A stretch of DNA of 64,000 nucleotides from Hypomyces perniciosus (GCA_008477525.1 SPDT01000007.1:6874477-6938476); one strand, 5' to 3'; shown: positions 48,213 through 61,344, counted from the first letter of the stretch. Translations and numbers: made by a program. Notes: a model not told the origin generated them from the sequence alone.

Positions 48213-51200
48213 CTCTTTATTACGCTATTTAGCCGCAAATAGCTATATTGCTTGTATAAATTAAAATTCTAGGTAATCTATTTTAATACTTTTAATATAA
48301 GGGTAAATAAAGCAAATTATATAGTTTTTAATATTAGTAATATATAGTTTAGCTATAAACTTTACTATAGTATAGTCTTTAGTTAATGCTTTATAGGTAT
48401 TAGTTTCTTTTTAGCTATTTCCTTTTTTCTTTTTTTATAATTCCTTTTAATATTTATTGCAGTAAGCTTAGCTTTTTTAAGTTTCTTTTATAAAAGTTTT
48501 ATATTATTTTCTTTTAGCTTTATAGGTCTTTAGTTAATTATTATATAGCAGTATAGTATTTCTATTTAATAAAGTAATAGAATCTATTATTATTATAATA
48601 ATCTAAAAGCACTTTAAACTCTTATTCTTTTTATACTTTATTTATATTATTTTCTTTTTTTAATACTTTACCTTAAATATTCTTTAACATAGCTTTATTA
48701 ATTATCTTTTACTCAAAGTATAGTAATGTAGCTGTTTTAAGTTACAGGAGGGAGTTATATAAAACTAAGAAAATTTTGATACTTTCCAGCAGGTTAATAG
48801 CATAAACTTATAGGTATACCTTTATTATTATATAAAGTCCTGCCTATTTATTATTTAGCTTTTTTATTAGCTAGTTAATTTTTATATTGTATATATTAAT
48901 AACGACTTTTTGCCTAATAGTATATATTAGTAATACTGCTTTTTATATATTTACGTTTTCCTTATATCTTGTTCCTAAAGCTTTAATAAAGGCCTATAGC
49001 TATATAATAATATATTTAAATTAATTAATAATAGTATTAATATAGAAAAACTTTTTTTCTTTATTATAGAAAAGTTTAGCTAGTAAAGCTATAAAGGCTT
49101 TATCTTTAAGTAAAGGTTAAAACTATAATTAGTGAAAAATAGCAATATACTAGTAGTTTTAAATACTATATTATTTACAGTAAATTTAGTTAATAAAAGC
49201 TAATAAATTTAGTTATCCTAGTAAAAGTTACTAAAAGCTTATAAGTATTATTTTATACTTATATTAATTCTTTTAATTTAACTATTAGTTTGAAAGTAAA
49301 AGGCTAATAACTATTTTAATATAACTTTTAATTACTTTAAAGGTTATTTTTAAAATCTTAATATGAACTATATACTATAGTTTAATATAATATTATTAAA
49401 TATATTATAAAAGCATTGAATTTTATTAATAAATATATTAACTAGCTTTTTTATTAATAATAAAGTAATAAATATAAAATAATACATTTTTATAAAGCAG
49501 TAAACTACTATTAATAAATATTTATAAATAATATTATAGTAGTAAGATTTAGGCAGTAATATAATATAGTTAATAAACATATTTAACTATATATAGAATA
49601 GAATTAGTAATAGTTAAAGGAAGCTTTATAGTAAAGATTGCAAGGCCTTGATTTTAATATATAGTTTATAGGCTTATATAAATGCTTTAATATCTTTTAA
49701 AATCTATAGCTATTAGTATATCTGGCTAATAAAGTTTAAAGTTTTAAACCTGCCTAGGTATCTAGCTAGGCTGCTTAAATGGTTTTTAAATAGGATTTAT
49801 ATATAAAGTTTATTATTAAGGGGAATAAATAGCTGCTTTTAATAGTAGATTCTGCTATTTATTACTTAGCAGTTATTTATTATAATTTAAAGTTTTTTTA
49901 TAAAGCTGTTTTAGCTATTAGTAAATATTAAGGTTTTAAAGTATAGTTATTATTTCTTTTACTATAGTATTTTATTTATATATTATAGTAATTAACTTAT
50001 TAATTTATCTGTTTTTGCAGGTATTATTATAGCTATAAAGGCAGCCTTTATAAATAATTGTATATTTAATAAGACTTTTTTTTCGAATATTGCCTAAGCT
50101 TTAAGGCTGAAAAAGCTTTATAGGAAAATAGTATATTGCTTATTTTTAATTTAGTTGTTAAAGAGGTTTAATTTTATAGGCTTATTTTCTGCTTTTCTAT
50201 TTAACGCGTTAAGCTTTATAGCTTTAAAACTTGGTTAATAAATAATATAAAAGTTAAAGTTAAAGAGGAATTTAGATTATTAGATTTACTATTAGTTTAG
50301 GGCTTTAATTAAAGTAAAGTATTTAAAGTCTTTATAGTCTATAATAATATTAAACTCTTATAAGCTTTATAATTTTAAGCACTATTCCTTTATAGCTTTA
50401 ATAATAGCTAAAAGTTTTTTCTTATAGATTTTAGAATTATATTTATAAGTATTATACTTTGCAGAAAAGAATATAATAGGGTATAAAATACCCTTTTTAT
50501 TATATTATAATAGGATACTGCTTAATATTTAGTTAAAGGCGTTAGTTTTAAAGACTATTTATTTATTATAGTGAAAAGGGTTAAGATTAAGGCTAATCTA
50601 AAGGTATATTTAATTAAATTAAAAGCTTTCTGCTATTTTTGTCTAAGTATATAGTTAATCTTTTTTTAAAAGTTTATTTAATAGTGCAGCTATTTTAGAG
50701 TATCTTTAAATAAAATAGTAATAGAAATTTATAAAGTTAAGGAACTTTTATAAATCCTTTACTTTTTTAAGTAATAATTAATTTAATATAGCCTTTACTT
50801 TTTTAAAATTTATTTCTAGTCCTTTTAAAGTAATAATTAAGCTAAGGTATTTTATCTTTATTGTCTTAAACTTATAGTTAATAATATTAATTTAAAGGCT
50901 AATGTTTTAAAGGTAAGCTATTATTTTATATATATATTTTTAATATTCTTTTTAGTTTAATAAATATATAAAGATATTGTTAAGGTATATTATATAGATA
51001 TAGTTAAAGAGGTTATAAACAGTATAGTTAATATAATATTAAAATATAGCGGGTATATTATAGAGGCTAGAAAGTATAATTAATATTTTAACGAGGCTGA
51101 ACTTTATAATAAATATTGTTTTTTATATATCCTGTTTAGTAATATAGAGGTTATTAAATACAGCAATAATATTAAGTTTTATATATACTTTTATATAGCT

Positions 51201-53290
51201 TAAAGCGTTAAGGGTTTCCTAGATTAATAGTAATAAATATTAATTTTTAATAGTAATGGTATTTAACCTTTAATAATTTTAATAGATATAAATACTGCCT
51301 TTTAGTTTTATAGTTAAAAGGAGGGGAGTAGTATATTATACTCGCGATTTATAGATAAATCTCTTTACTAAGTTATTATTTAACTATTTTCTTATTACCT
51401 ATAGTTTATTAAATAAAAATAGCCTATTCTTTTAATATAGAGGATCTTTTTTTAATAGTATTTTAATTTTATAATATTAGGCCTATTATAAAGGAAGCTT
51501 ATTTACTGTCTTTAATAGGAAGGCATTATATAGGCTATATAGCCAGGATAGCAGTTTTTTCAAATATCTAGCTTATTAAGCTTATGTTTCCCTGCTATAA
51601 ATTTCTTTATATTAGCAGCTATAATCTTTTTTAGTTATATTAAGGAATAGTATTTATTAATAACATTATATATTTTCTTTTAATAATACTATTTTTACTT
51701 TAATATAGTTTCTTTATCCTGTAAATATTTATTAGAAAGATTTATTTAAAAGCTTTAGTAAAGTAATAGGTACTAGTTCTTTAGTTTTAATAGCTTAGTT
51801 AATCTCTTTTTAGGTTATTTTTATTATATAGATATATAGTTAGCGATAAAAAGTAATAAAGTTTATAGCTGCTATTATTTATATATCCGCTATATTTAAG
51901 TATATTTCTGAATTTTAAAGTTTAATTTAATTTTACAGAAATAGTATATTAAAAAGTAATAGTAATAGCTTTAATAAAGGTTTTTCTTTTATTATTAACT
52001 ATAAATTATAAAAATAAGCAGTAGCTTTATATATACCTAGTTTAAAATTATTTATATTTATATTTCTTTATTATTAGTTTTATTATACCTGTAAATTCTA
52101 TAATAATTTTAATTTAGTATTAGGGTTTATAGAATATACAGTTTAAAGGCTCCTTCTTTAATTAAATTATAGTTTATTTCTTTTAAAGTATTTTTTATTA
52201 ATAGTTACTAGTATAGTATAGTTTTTTATTTAATTAAGTTAAGCTTTACTTTATTTAAAGTATTTTTAACTATTAATTGCTAGTAATATATATTCCCTAT
52301 ATTAACTTTAATAAAGTTATTTTTTATTTTAACTGCTATTAAAACCTATATAAAACTAGCTATATTTTTTAAAAGATAATAATTATAATAATAATAGGAT
52401 TTAAAAGTAATAGTTAACTCTTTTGAATTAATATTAAAGTTATATTTTCTTAGCTATAAAAGGCTAAAGATTATTAAACTATTATTAAAAATGTTTATAA
52501 TATAAAAGAAGTAAAGTTTTTTATAAGAGTTAATTATAGTTTATATAATAAAGAAGTCTAAAATTTTATTAGTTATACTTTTATTAATAAATAAAAGGTT
52601 TTTAATAAATAGTAGTTATTAAGTAGTAATACTAAATTGTTTAATAAAAGCGCAGCTAGTAAAAGCTTAAAGTATATAGCTGTTATTTATTAAAGCTTTT
52701 ATATTAATACAGATATTATATATAAAAAATAATATAGTTTATATAAAAAAGGGATTTACTATTTATTAATTTAAATTTAAAGGGTTTTTAATTAAAAAGA
52801 TAGCAGTAAATCTATTTTAAAATAATAGTTTTATTTATAGTTAACCTTTATTTATAACTTTGAATAAAGGTTAATCTTTTCTTTAATTTATAAGTTATGG
52901 TTAGGTTTTTAATAGATAAAGTTAACTAAACTAAAGTAAATTAAAAGTTAATAAAATAGCGCTACTATTATTATTTTTATTAATATTTAAAAAAGATATA
53001 TTATTTAAAGCCTAGATTTATACATTAATTAAGTATTATAGGTAATATTAATATACTATTAAAGTTTAATTATTATACTTTATTAAGCTATTTTTTTATT
53101 AAGTTTAAGATATTATTAAGTTAAGGTATAGTTAATATAACTAAATTCTATAATTTTAGTTTTATATCTAGTATAGATTTCTTTAATATATATTAAACTG
53201 CTTTTTTTATTATATTTATTAAAGCTATAGCCTTTTTTTTATAGTAAAAGTAGAATCTTTTAGCGATATAGTTTTTATAAAAACTTAAAA
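48213..53290 (-). pseudogene. pol: A3 pol relic (chromodomain, integrase, RNase H, RT, protease)
   Basis: Minus-strand pol collinear with A1 and A2. From left to right: chromodomain and integrase C-terminus (about 48470-49000), integrase core (49368-49580, an uninterrupted stretch), RNase H (about 50230-50560), and RT (about 50700-51400) with a YLNNIFI-like block at about 50968-50990. Left of the B1 insertion lie protease and the gag end. Stops occur in every frame apart from the integrase-core stretch. Confidence 0.82.
49368..49580 (-). pseudogene. pol: A3 integrase core fragment, 70 codons without a stop
   Basis: This short open frame is in the sense direction of A3 and lines up residue for residue with the integrase core of A1 at about 18090-18310 (LFINYITLLPKS...VYCFIKM...NIFI...IFNNII). 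It corresponds to the retroviral integrase stretch VVDRFTKMAHFIP through the second catalytic Asp region. The methionine start is incidental: it is a surviving piece of pol, not a gene. It is AT-rich and hydrophobic after RIP. Confidence 0.75.
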
Positions 53291-53295
53291 GTAAA
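53291..53295. repeat. TSD of B1, left copy (GTAAA)
   Basis: GTAAA is perfectly repeated at 59903-59907. A2 at about 23730 shows the uninterrupted target. Confidence 0.93.
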
Positions 53296-53457
53296 TATTA
53301 TGGCACTAAACCTGCCCTCTAATAACTTATTAGCATCACGTGCGTTCTCACGTAATGACTTGGTCCTACACCTTCAAATTACATTCTTATAGCCTCTTGC
53401 CTTATTTAAGGTATAATAAAGATATTACCTTAACCCGCTATTCTGTATACCGTGATA
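53296..53457 (+). repeat. B1 5' LTR (162 bp)
   Basis: Starts TATTATGGCAC and ends CCGTGATA. About 16 differences from the 3' LTR by hand alignment, all transitions, mostly with the A/T state here. A 67-codon open frame starting inside it (53340-53543) is not a gene. Confidence 0.95.
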
Positions 53458-55100
53458 GTTTATGCCTTCCTATAACGACTGCGCCATTACCTTTAGCCCT
53501 TAACCCTGCCCGAAAAGAATTAATAAAGTCGCTGATAGCCTAGTCGCGATACTATAAAAGCCCTATATTTTATAGGAAATTCACTAATCCCTAACTGTGG
53601 CGAGACCCTAAGCCTAAAAGCCTATATCCCTGCAGCAAAGAATATACCTTAGCCTAGCTCCCTAGCCTATACCTAATTCCCTAGCCTGCGTTTAACCCAA
53701 GAATACTAAAGTAAGAATAGAAGGCGTGGAAGGGGACCCTGGTTAGAAAGCAAGGCTTGCTAATTACTTCCGCAACTAGCCTTATATCTATACTATCCTA
53801 AAAGCTTATCATAATAATTATAACCTAACCCTATAGCTTTAAGCACTAGAACTTAAACAGTTCTTTAATATTATCTTTAACTACTTTTAAAATTAAAAGT
53901 ATAACTTTAATATAGCCTTAGAATAAAAGGAGTCTAAGAATACTGCTATTATTGAAAACCTAAAGCTTGCTTAATATAAGGTTTAAAGCTAAAGTGATAT
54001 AATCGATAAGCTTATTAAAGCTAAAAGTAACAATATCTTAAAGCATTAAACTAATAACTTTAAAGATAAATTTAACGCTAAAGATAAAGATATAAAAACC
54101 TATTAGCAGAAGTATATAAACTAGCGTTCTATTATACTATATAATATTATAATTAATGCCAAGTATTTTAATACCCTTTATAAATATATCCTCTATATCG
54201 GCAGCCAACTAGATAGTAATGCCTATAACTTAGTATAAAAGGCATTTAATTATATTATAATAAAAAAAGATAACTGTATAATATAAGAATAGGGAAATAG
54301 TAAAACTTTTATTAAATTCTTAGACTTACAGTATAAAACTTTTAACCTTTTATAATCTACTGCTTAAAAGTTTAATACCTATTATATAGCAAATAAGCCA
54401 TTCTAGAACTTTATTACCAAGTTCTATAAACTAGTAGCCTAAGCCAGCAAAACCAATACCTAAAAGGTTAATACCCTTTACTTTAAAGTATTAAAAGAGA
54501 TAGCCGCTACCTTTATTAATAAAAATAATAAGCCTATAAGTAAAGATAATTAGTCTGCTTAGAGAACTTTTAATTAGAAAGTTTATAATAACCTTAAAGA
54601 GTAGGCCTATTATATTAAACTTAAAGGCGACTGTAAGTTTAAAAAGCCAAATAGTAACTATACTCTTTAATAAGCCTTACTTTAAAATAAATTAAACCCT
54701 TTAAAGTAAAAAGATACAGGCAATCTTATATAGTTAAATACTATATCCTTTACCTTGCAATATAAAAAATACTAATAACTTTATAACCTATACTACTACT
54801 ATAGCAGCCAATATATAGTTAATAACTATATAGAAAAGCAGAAAGCTAATACTATAAAACTTTAAACCTTATAGGGATATAGTAGCGGCTTCCTAAAACA
54901 CAGAATATATTAAGGCAATAGCACTATAGCGCTTTAAGGCAGGGTATATATCCTAAGCTAGGGAAAAGGTATACTAGCACTATAAATTCCTATTCCCTAG
55001 TTCCCGCAGTACTAGCACTTCCTAGCCTAAAAAAACCCGTTATACTATAGAAACCTATTCCTATACTATATTAATAAGACCGGCTTTATTAAAGGATTAG
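53458..55100 (+). pseudogene. gag: B1 gag relic
   Basis: Leader plus degraded gag. A helical, Lys/Asn-rich capsid-like stretch runs about 53990-54570, read with TAA/TAG as former Gln/Trp. A further basic region with GDCKFKKPNSN lies at about 54625-54655. I could not place a CCHC knuckle with certainty. The start codon is not identifiable. Confidence 0.6.
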
Positions 55101-58100
55101 TTACCTTTAGCAATACACTTGCTTATAAAGATATAACCCTTAATATAGGAAAGTAAGGAAAAGAGTAGCTTCCTAATAATATTGCATTAAAAAGCGTAAT
55201 AGAATATCGGAATAGCCTATAAACCTAATACCTTTATAAATATAATAGATTATTATTAATAATAGACTATTAATTTTAAATACTATAAATCGTAAATTAC
55301 TATTTATTTATACTATATTATTCCTCGCGCACTTACCAGTAACTATATTAACCTTTATTAATAGTGGCTGTTTAGTATAAGGCTTTATAGATTAGTATTT
55401 CCTTTGAAAGTCCTAAATCCTAATAATGCAATTGCCTAGATTAAGGAGCCTTATTTTAGCTGATAGTAAAGCAGCAGTATAGCTTACTAACTATATAATC
55501 CTAGATATAGGAATAGGGGAATACAGAGAGCTATATATATTTTTTATACTAACCTTTTAAATTAAAACCCCTTTATCTTTAAAATACTATAGCTATAATA
55601 ATATAATCTTAATATTAACTAGCCTATATTAACAGTTACCTTTAACTTACAATACTATTTAATAAATTATTACCCTTAAACCTATACTATATTAATAATT
55701 CCTAGCCTAATAACTATTTTATATAATATTAATATCTTAAGTAAACCCTTAAAGTTAATACTTTATATTACTAGTAAGAAATAAAATAATACATTAAAGA
55801 GGATAAAGAAAAAAGTTAAAAAGAAAGTTAAGTTTTAAGCCTATATTAAAAATATACTAAAAGAAACAATACTTTAATAGGGAAAAAGGGGACCTATATA
55901 TTAACCTTATATTAATACCAGGATAAAATCACTACTGCATTTATTAACCTAATAACTGCAAAAGACTAGAGATTAAAGTATAGATAATACTAAATAAGCC
56001 TTTAATACTAGTCTTAATAACGCCTATAGCTAGTAGCTATCAATATTTACATTAATATAACCTAGTATAACTCTTTAAGCTAAATATATTAATACTTAAT
56101 AAAACTATAGCAGTAGCACTATATAAGTAACTTAACCTAATAAATATCTAAATATCCGCTATAATATTATTTATCCAGTTCTATAAAGACCTATCTGCCT
56201 AGTATATAAAACTAATTTAAGCAGACTTAATAGAAAATATATAGGAATAGGAATATAAAGTATACTAACTACTAGAGCTTAATAAGGATACCTTTATAAG
56301 TATATTGCAAGGATAAGGCAGCTTTATAGTAGTATAAGTATTATTCCTTATAGCTTTTTATAATTTCCTTGCATACTACTATAGTAGAGAGTACCTTTAA
56401 GGGATATTAGAGTCTAATATTAATAAGTTTATAAAAGTAAAGCCAGAACTAATAGAAAGTAATATTTAAAAGAAACTTCCTAATTAGCTATAAAATAAAA
56501 TTATTAGCTTCCTTTTATAACGAGTAAATAAGCTTCCCTTTAAGAGATTATAAGACTATAAAATTAAGCTTTTACTAAAAAAGGAACTATTATATTAAAA
56601 AAACTGCTTAATATTATTGAATAAACTTTAGGTTATAAGAAAATAGCTAGATAAAAACCTAGTTAAAGGATTTATTAAAGAATTTAAAGTAAGATATACT
56701 GCCCCCCTGCTTTTTGCTATAAAACCTAAAGGAGGCGTCTGTATTTATTAAGACTACTAAGGCCTTAATAATATTACTATAAAGAATCGCTACCTATTGC
56801 CGGTAATCTAGGAGATATTAGATGCTTTATATAATACTAGATTTTATACTAAACTGGATATAATAGCTGCCTTTAATAAATTTAGAATTGCAGAGGGATA
56901 TAAATAAAAGATAGCGTTTATAACCTGGTTTAAGTTATTTAAAACCTTTATTATACCTTTTAGTCTTTACAATGCCCTAGCCTTTTTCTAATACTATATT
57001 AACTATACTTTATATAATTTACTTAATAAGATTTATATAGCCTACCTCAATAATATCCTAGTCTATTTAATTATATAAAAGAAATACTGATAATATATAT
57101 AAGAAGTTATAGACAGATTAATTAATACAGGTCTCTAAGTTAATATTAAAAAATGCAAATTTAAAACAATAAAAATAAAGTACTTTGGCTTAATTATTAT
57201 AAGTAATGGCATTGAGATAGACTTTGAGAAAGTGGCCGCGATTGTAAGTTAAAAGAGACCTTTAAAACCTCCGCGAACTTTAATACTTCCTAGGCTTTGC
57301 GAATTTCTATCGCTAGTTTATTAAAGACTTTTCCAATATCTATAAACCTTTAAATAGCCTTTTAAGAAAAGATATATTATAGAATTAAGCGGAATTTTAT
57401 ACTGCTGCATTTAACTGTCTTAAAACCTAGTTTATAACTGCTTTAATCTTTGCCTTTTTTAACTATAATAAAAAGATAGTCCTAGAAATAGATGCCTTAG
57501 ACTAGGCATTTAGTGGTATTCTCTCCTAGTATAATAAAGATAGTGTCTTGCAATTAATAGTATACTTTTTATTAAAGCATTTACCTGCTAAATGCAATTA
57601 TAAAATCTATAATAAAGAACTGCTAGCTATTATTAAATTATTAAAAGAATGGCGCTTTAAGCTTTAAAGTATAGAAAATAAATTCGAGATTATTATAAAC
57701 TATAAGAACTTAAAATACTTTACAACTACTAAAGCATTAAATTAAAGATAAGTCTACTGGTTTGAATTCCTATCCTAGTATAATTTCTGGATTATTTACT
57801 GGCCTAGATTGAAAGCAGTAAGGCCTGATATATTAAGCAGGAGATTTTAGGATATTCCAGTAAAGTTAAACCAGGACAATAACTAATTAAAGGAAAGGAA
57901 GAGAACCTTACTCCCAGAAAGCCGCTTTGATCTTTATGCCTATACTAATATTATAAAGAGTATAGATAATAAAAACCTACTTACTATAACGACCAGCACC
58001 TTGATCCCAGACCTAGAGATATTGATCGATAAAATAATTAATAAAGCCTATAAATTATTAAATATAGCAAGTATTATAATATAGGCGCTTTAAGACCTAG

Positions 58101-59620
58101 CCGTTCAATAATAGCCTAAAAGCATTTAAAGTGATTTAAGGGCAGCGATATAAGACTTTCAGATCTGCAGCAATTAAATATATTACTAGGAATAAACTCT
58201 TTCTCTTACTGATAGATAAGGCGAAAATATAAGTTATATACTAAATACACTCTTCTAGGCTAGGGAGATACCTGGGATAAATGAAAACGCTAGACCTCTT
58301 TAACTGTATATACTAGTGGCCGCGAATATTAGCTGATATTAATACTTTTATTAAAGGCTATAACTTATACTTTTAAATAAAATTAAGCAGGTCTGCTCCC
58401 TTGGGATTCCTAAAACTATTACTAGTATTATTCTAGGCCTAAAAGCGATATCTTAGTAGATTATATTATACTATTACCTAACTATAACTAGTAAGGCTTA
58501 GTCTATAAGAACATCCTTATAGTAGTATACCGTTTAATAAGATATGCTATTTTATTACTACCTGCACATTTAATGCTAAAGAACTCGCTAATGCCTTTAT
58601 CTCGCGTATCTATACCTTATATAAAGCCCTAGAAATAATTATATTAGACCAGGGTACCCAGTTTATATTTAAGTTCTAGAAGCAGCTATTCTAATAACTT
58701 AAAATTTACTTTAAATATTCTTTAGCCTATTATCTAAAAACTAATAGTTAGACTAAACGGCTAAATGTAAAGGTAAAAGCAGTATTTTAGGCAGTTTATA
58801 AGTTTTATTAGAATAATTGGGTAGACTGGTTGCTACTTGCAGAGTTTGCCTAAAATAACTAAATATCCGAGACAATAGGAACCTCGCTATTTTTTGCAAA
58901 TTACAGTTTTTACCCGCGCCTAGGAGTTAAGCCCTTAAAACCCCTGCCCGCTAAACCTATCTATCGCCTGAAAGAGGAGTTTCTATAAAGCAAACACTAT
59001 AGCTAAGCATTTCTAATAAATCCTAAACTAACTGAAAGCCCTTGCAGTACAGTCAATTGCCTAATATAAGGCCGCAGCCAATACATTAAAAGAGGATTTA
59101 TACTAATTTGCAGTTAACGAAAAGGTATAGTTTAAGACCAAATACTTTAAAATAAACCGCCTAATAAAGAAAGGAGACGATAAATAGGTGGGCCTATATA
59201 AAATCCTTAATATATACCCCTAAGCTTACTGACTCGAACTCCTTGACTATATCCGTATCTTCCCTGTATTTTATAACTCTCTCTTTAAACTACTGGCAGT
59301 TAATAAAGCAGGCCAATAAATATATTTGCTAAGATAAAATGCTATTAATAAGCGAGGAGAATAAGAATATACGGGGATGAATCCTTAAAAGAGATAATGA
59401 GATAAACAAAGTAGTGGAAAAGTAGGAATTTGATGAGATCTTTAACTGCTATAACGAGGATAGCTTACACTATTATATAGCCTAGAAACACTATGCATTA
59501 AGCTGGTAACCTGCGAAGGACTTGAAAGGATAAGACGCTGCCCTTTTAGAATATTATATAAAAAACCCCGATAAGCTAGGCCCGCCTGCCTAGGTCAAGA
59601 AAAGGAAAAATAACCGACTA
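55101..59620 (+). pseudogene. pol: B1 pol relic: protease, RT, RNase H, integrase, chromodomain
   Basis: RT spans about 56690-57330: GGVCIYQDYQGLNNITIKNRY, then LDIIAAFN, and the catalytic YLNNILVY at 57043-57066 (both Asp now Asn). RNase H is about 57470-57760 (EIDALDQAF, then CNYKIYNKELLAII). The integrase spans about 57900-59290, with recognisable core and C-terminal blocks. About 59455-59560 reads HYYIAQKHYALS-QPAKDLKGQ, a chromodomain equivalent to that of A1. Numerous TAA/TAG codons remain, but the 3' third is nearly readable. Confidence 0.88.
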
Positions 59621-59723
59621 GCCGGACCCGCGACGCAGCAGCCGCTTATAATGGAATTGATATAATAGGAGGATTAGAATATATATAGTCTTAGAATAGC
59701 TATTTAGGGGCAAAATAGAGTTT

Positions 59724-59740
59724 AAAAGGGGGGGGGGTAC
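59724..59740 (+). promoter_or_regulatory. B1 polypurine tract
   Basis: A run of about ten G preceded by AAAA and ending in GTAC, directly upstream of the 3' LTR. A1 uses the same G-run plus GTAC arrangement. Confidence 0.9.
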
Positions 59741-59902
59741 TGTTACGGCACTAAACCTGCCCTCCGATAACTTATCAGTATCACGTGCGTTCTCACGTAA
59801 TAACTTGGTCCTACACCTTCGAATCACATTCTTATAGCCTCTTGCCTTATTTAAGGCACAACAAAGATATCACCTTGACCCGCTGTTCTGTATACTGTGA
59901 TA
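59741..59902 (+). repeat. B1 3' LTR (162 bp)
   Basis: Starts TGTTACGGCACT and ends TGTGATA. It keeps a CACGTG hexamer at 59782-59787 and most CpA sites. It is the least mutated LTR among the gypsy copies together with 19463-19634. Confidence 0.95.
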
Positions 59903-59907
59903 GTAAA

Positions 59908-61166
59908 GTAATAAAGTATATATAGTATTTAACTATATTAGGTTATTAGCTGGCGCTAAGGTAATAGCTTAATTATTTTGCTAGTATTAATAATATTACT
60001 ATTAATATTAATACTGCTACTATTAATAGTTTTATTAATATTAGTTTATTTAAATAGTATAGAAGGCATTATAGTAGGCGCCCTTTTAAAGCCTATTATA
60101 ATAGTCTAGGTAAAGTAATATATTTAATAAAGTTAAAACTTATCTGGCTTAATTATTTAAGTCTTATAGTATTAATAAACTTTTAAAAAACATTTATATT
60201 TAAAGCCTTTATTATTTATTTAATAGTTTTACTATATATACTGCCTAATATAAATAACTTTACTATAAAGTTTTAAAAAAATTATATAATATATATAAGT
60301 TATTAAAAAACCATAATACTTTTTAAAAACAAATAAATTATTTTATATTTTTTATTAAAATTAATAAAAAGTATTATATTAGTTTTCTAATACTATTAAG
60401 TAATGTTATTAAGATTTTTAATAATACTATTAAAGTTTCTTTATTGCAGTTAATATATATCTCCTTTTAAGAGATTTACAATATATAGGATCTTTTTCAA
60501 TTAATTAAAGAAATTAATTAATTACCTATAAAAGTAATATTAATTTAAAAATATTAATTAATATATTTTCCTTATATTTAATAATATTCTTTTATTTACT
60601 ATTAAATTATTTAAAGGGTTTAATTTAATAGCAGCTAAATAGGTTATTATTTTTAAAGTTTAATAGTAAAGCTGCATTTAAAGCTTTAACCTAAACTTTA
60701 ATTATACTTTAAAGTTTTAGTTTTTAGCTGCCTACTTTAACATTTCCTATTTAAAGGTTTATTTTTATTTTTTATATTAAATTAACCTTTTTTTATTACT
60801 TAATTAAAGAGATAGAATTAATAATAAACATTATAGTCTTTAATAATTATATTTATTAAATCTATATAATTATTATTAATGCTAGATTTTTATAAAGTTT
60901 TTTAAAAAAAAAGGAAAAAAAAAATATTAACTTTATAGCTAAAACTGTAATTTATTAGGCTAGGTTAAGCTGCAAGGTAAGGTTTCATGTATTTATATTT
61001 ATCTCGCTTATAATTAATTTCCTATAAATATAAGCTTTAAGGGATAAAAGCTAAGCTATAAAGGTATTATTATAGGTTTAGGAATAAAAGGGGATTTAGG
61101 GGAATTTGTAATTGGTTAAGTATATATTTTATAATAGCGCACCTAAGTTAAAGGATAGTATAAAAC
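59908..61166 (-). pseudogene. gag: A3 gag relic and leader
   Basis: Minus-strand A3 sequence to the right of B1, collinear with A1 13103-14330 and A2 36448-37358. RIP-degraded gag; no readable motif beyond alignment to the other copies. Positions 60250-60260 are the empty site for C1. Confidence 0.75.
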
Positions 61167-61339
61167 TATTATAGTATAGAAAGGCAGGTTAAGGCAAATA
61201 TTATTATTGTGCTGTAGAGAGCGAGAAAAGCCTTAAGGCTTTATAGAAAGCTATAGCTAGGAACGCGTTAGTGCCTGGTTATATAACCAGGGCTCACGTA
61301 ACAGGGCGTTAATATTGCGTTACAGTTAGTGCCATAACA
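61167..61339 (-). repeat. A3 5' LTR (173 bp)
   Basis: Starts TATTATAGTATAG and ends GTGCCATAACA. It is one base longer than other A LTRs (an extra A in the GAGAAAAG run), followed by the GGATT TSD copy. Confidence 0.93.
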
Positions 61340-61344
61340 GGATT

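Larger units (their letters stand above)
53296..59902 (+). mobile_element. Ty3/gypsy chromovirus B1, complete, 6.6 kb
   Basis: 162-bp LTRs at both ends, perfect GTAAA TSDs, and gag and pol in Ty3 order with a chromodomain at the end. It is inserted in A3 near the gag-pol boundary. It is the only B copy in the window. RIP is present but lighter than in neighbours, especially in the last 1.5 kb and the 3' LTR. The LTR ends (TGTTACGGCACT) are shared with family A, and the internal layout is the same, so A and B look like sister families. Confidence 0.95.
48032..61339 (-). mobile_element. Ty3/gypsy chromovirus A3, full length, split by B1
   Basis: A minus-strand family A element with LTRs 48032-48203 and 61167-61339 and GGATC/GGATT TSDs. 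Without B1 and its TSD it is 6.7 kb, matching A1. It lies near the extreme 3' end of the E-out LTR. It supplies the empty sites for all three insertions into A2. RT keeps YLNNIFI on the minus strand at about 50968-50990. RIP damage is heavy except in the 3' LTR. Confidence 0.94.

Noticed and set aside
53340..53543. 67-codon plus-strand frame
   Set aside because: Starts inside the B1 5' LTR and runs into the leader; no gag motif.
59618..59827. 69-codon minus-strand frame
   Set aside because: Spans the B1 polypurine tract and 3' LTR in antisense.
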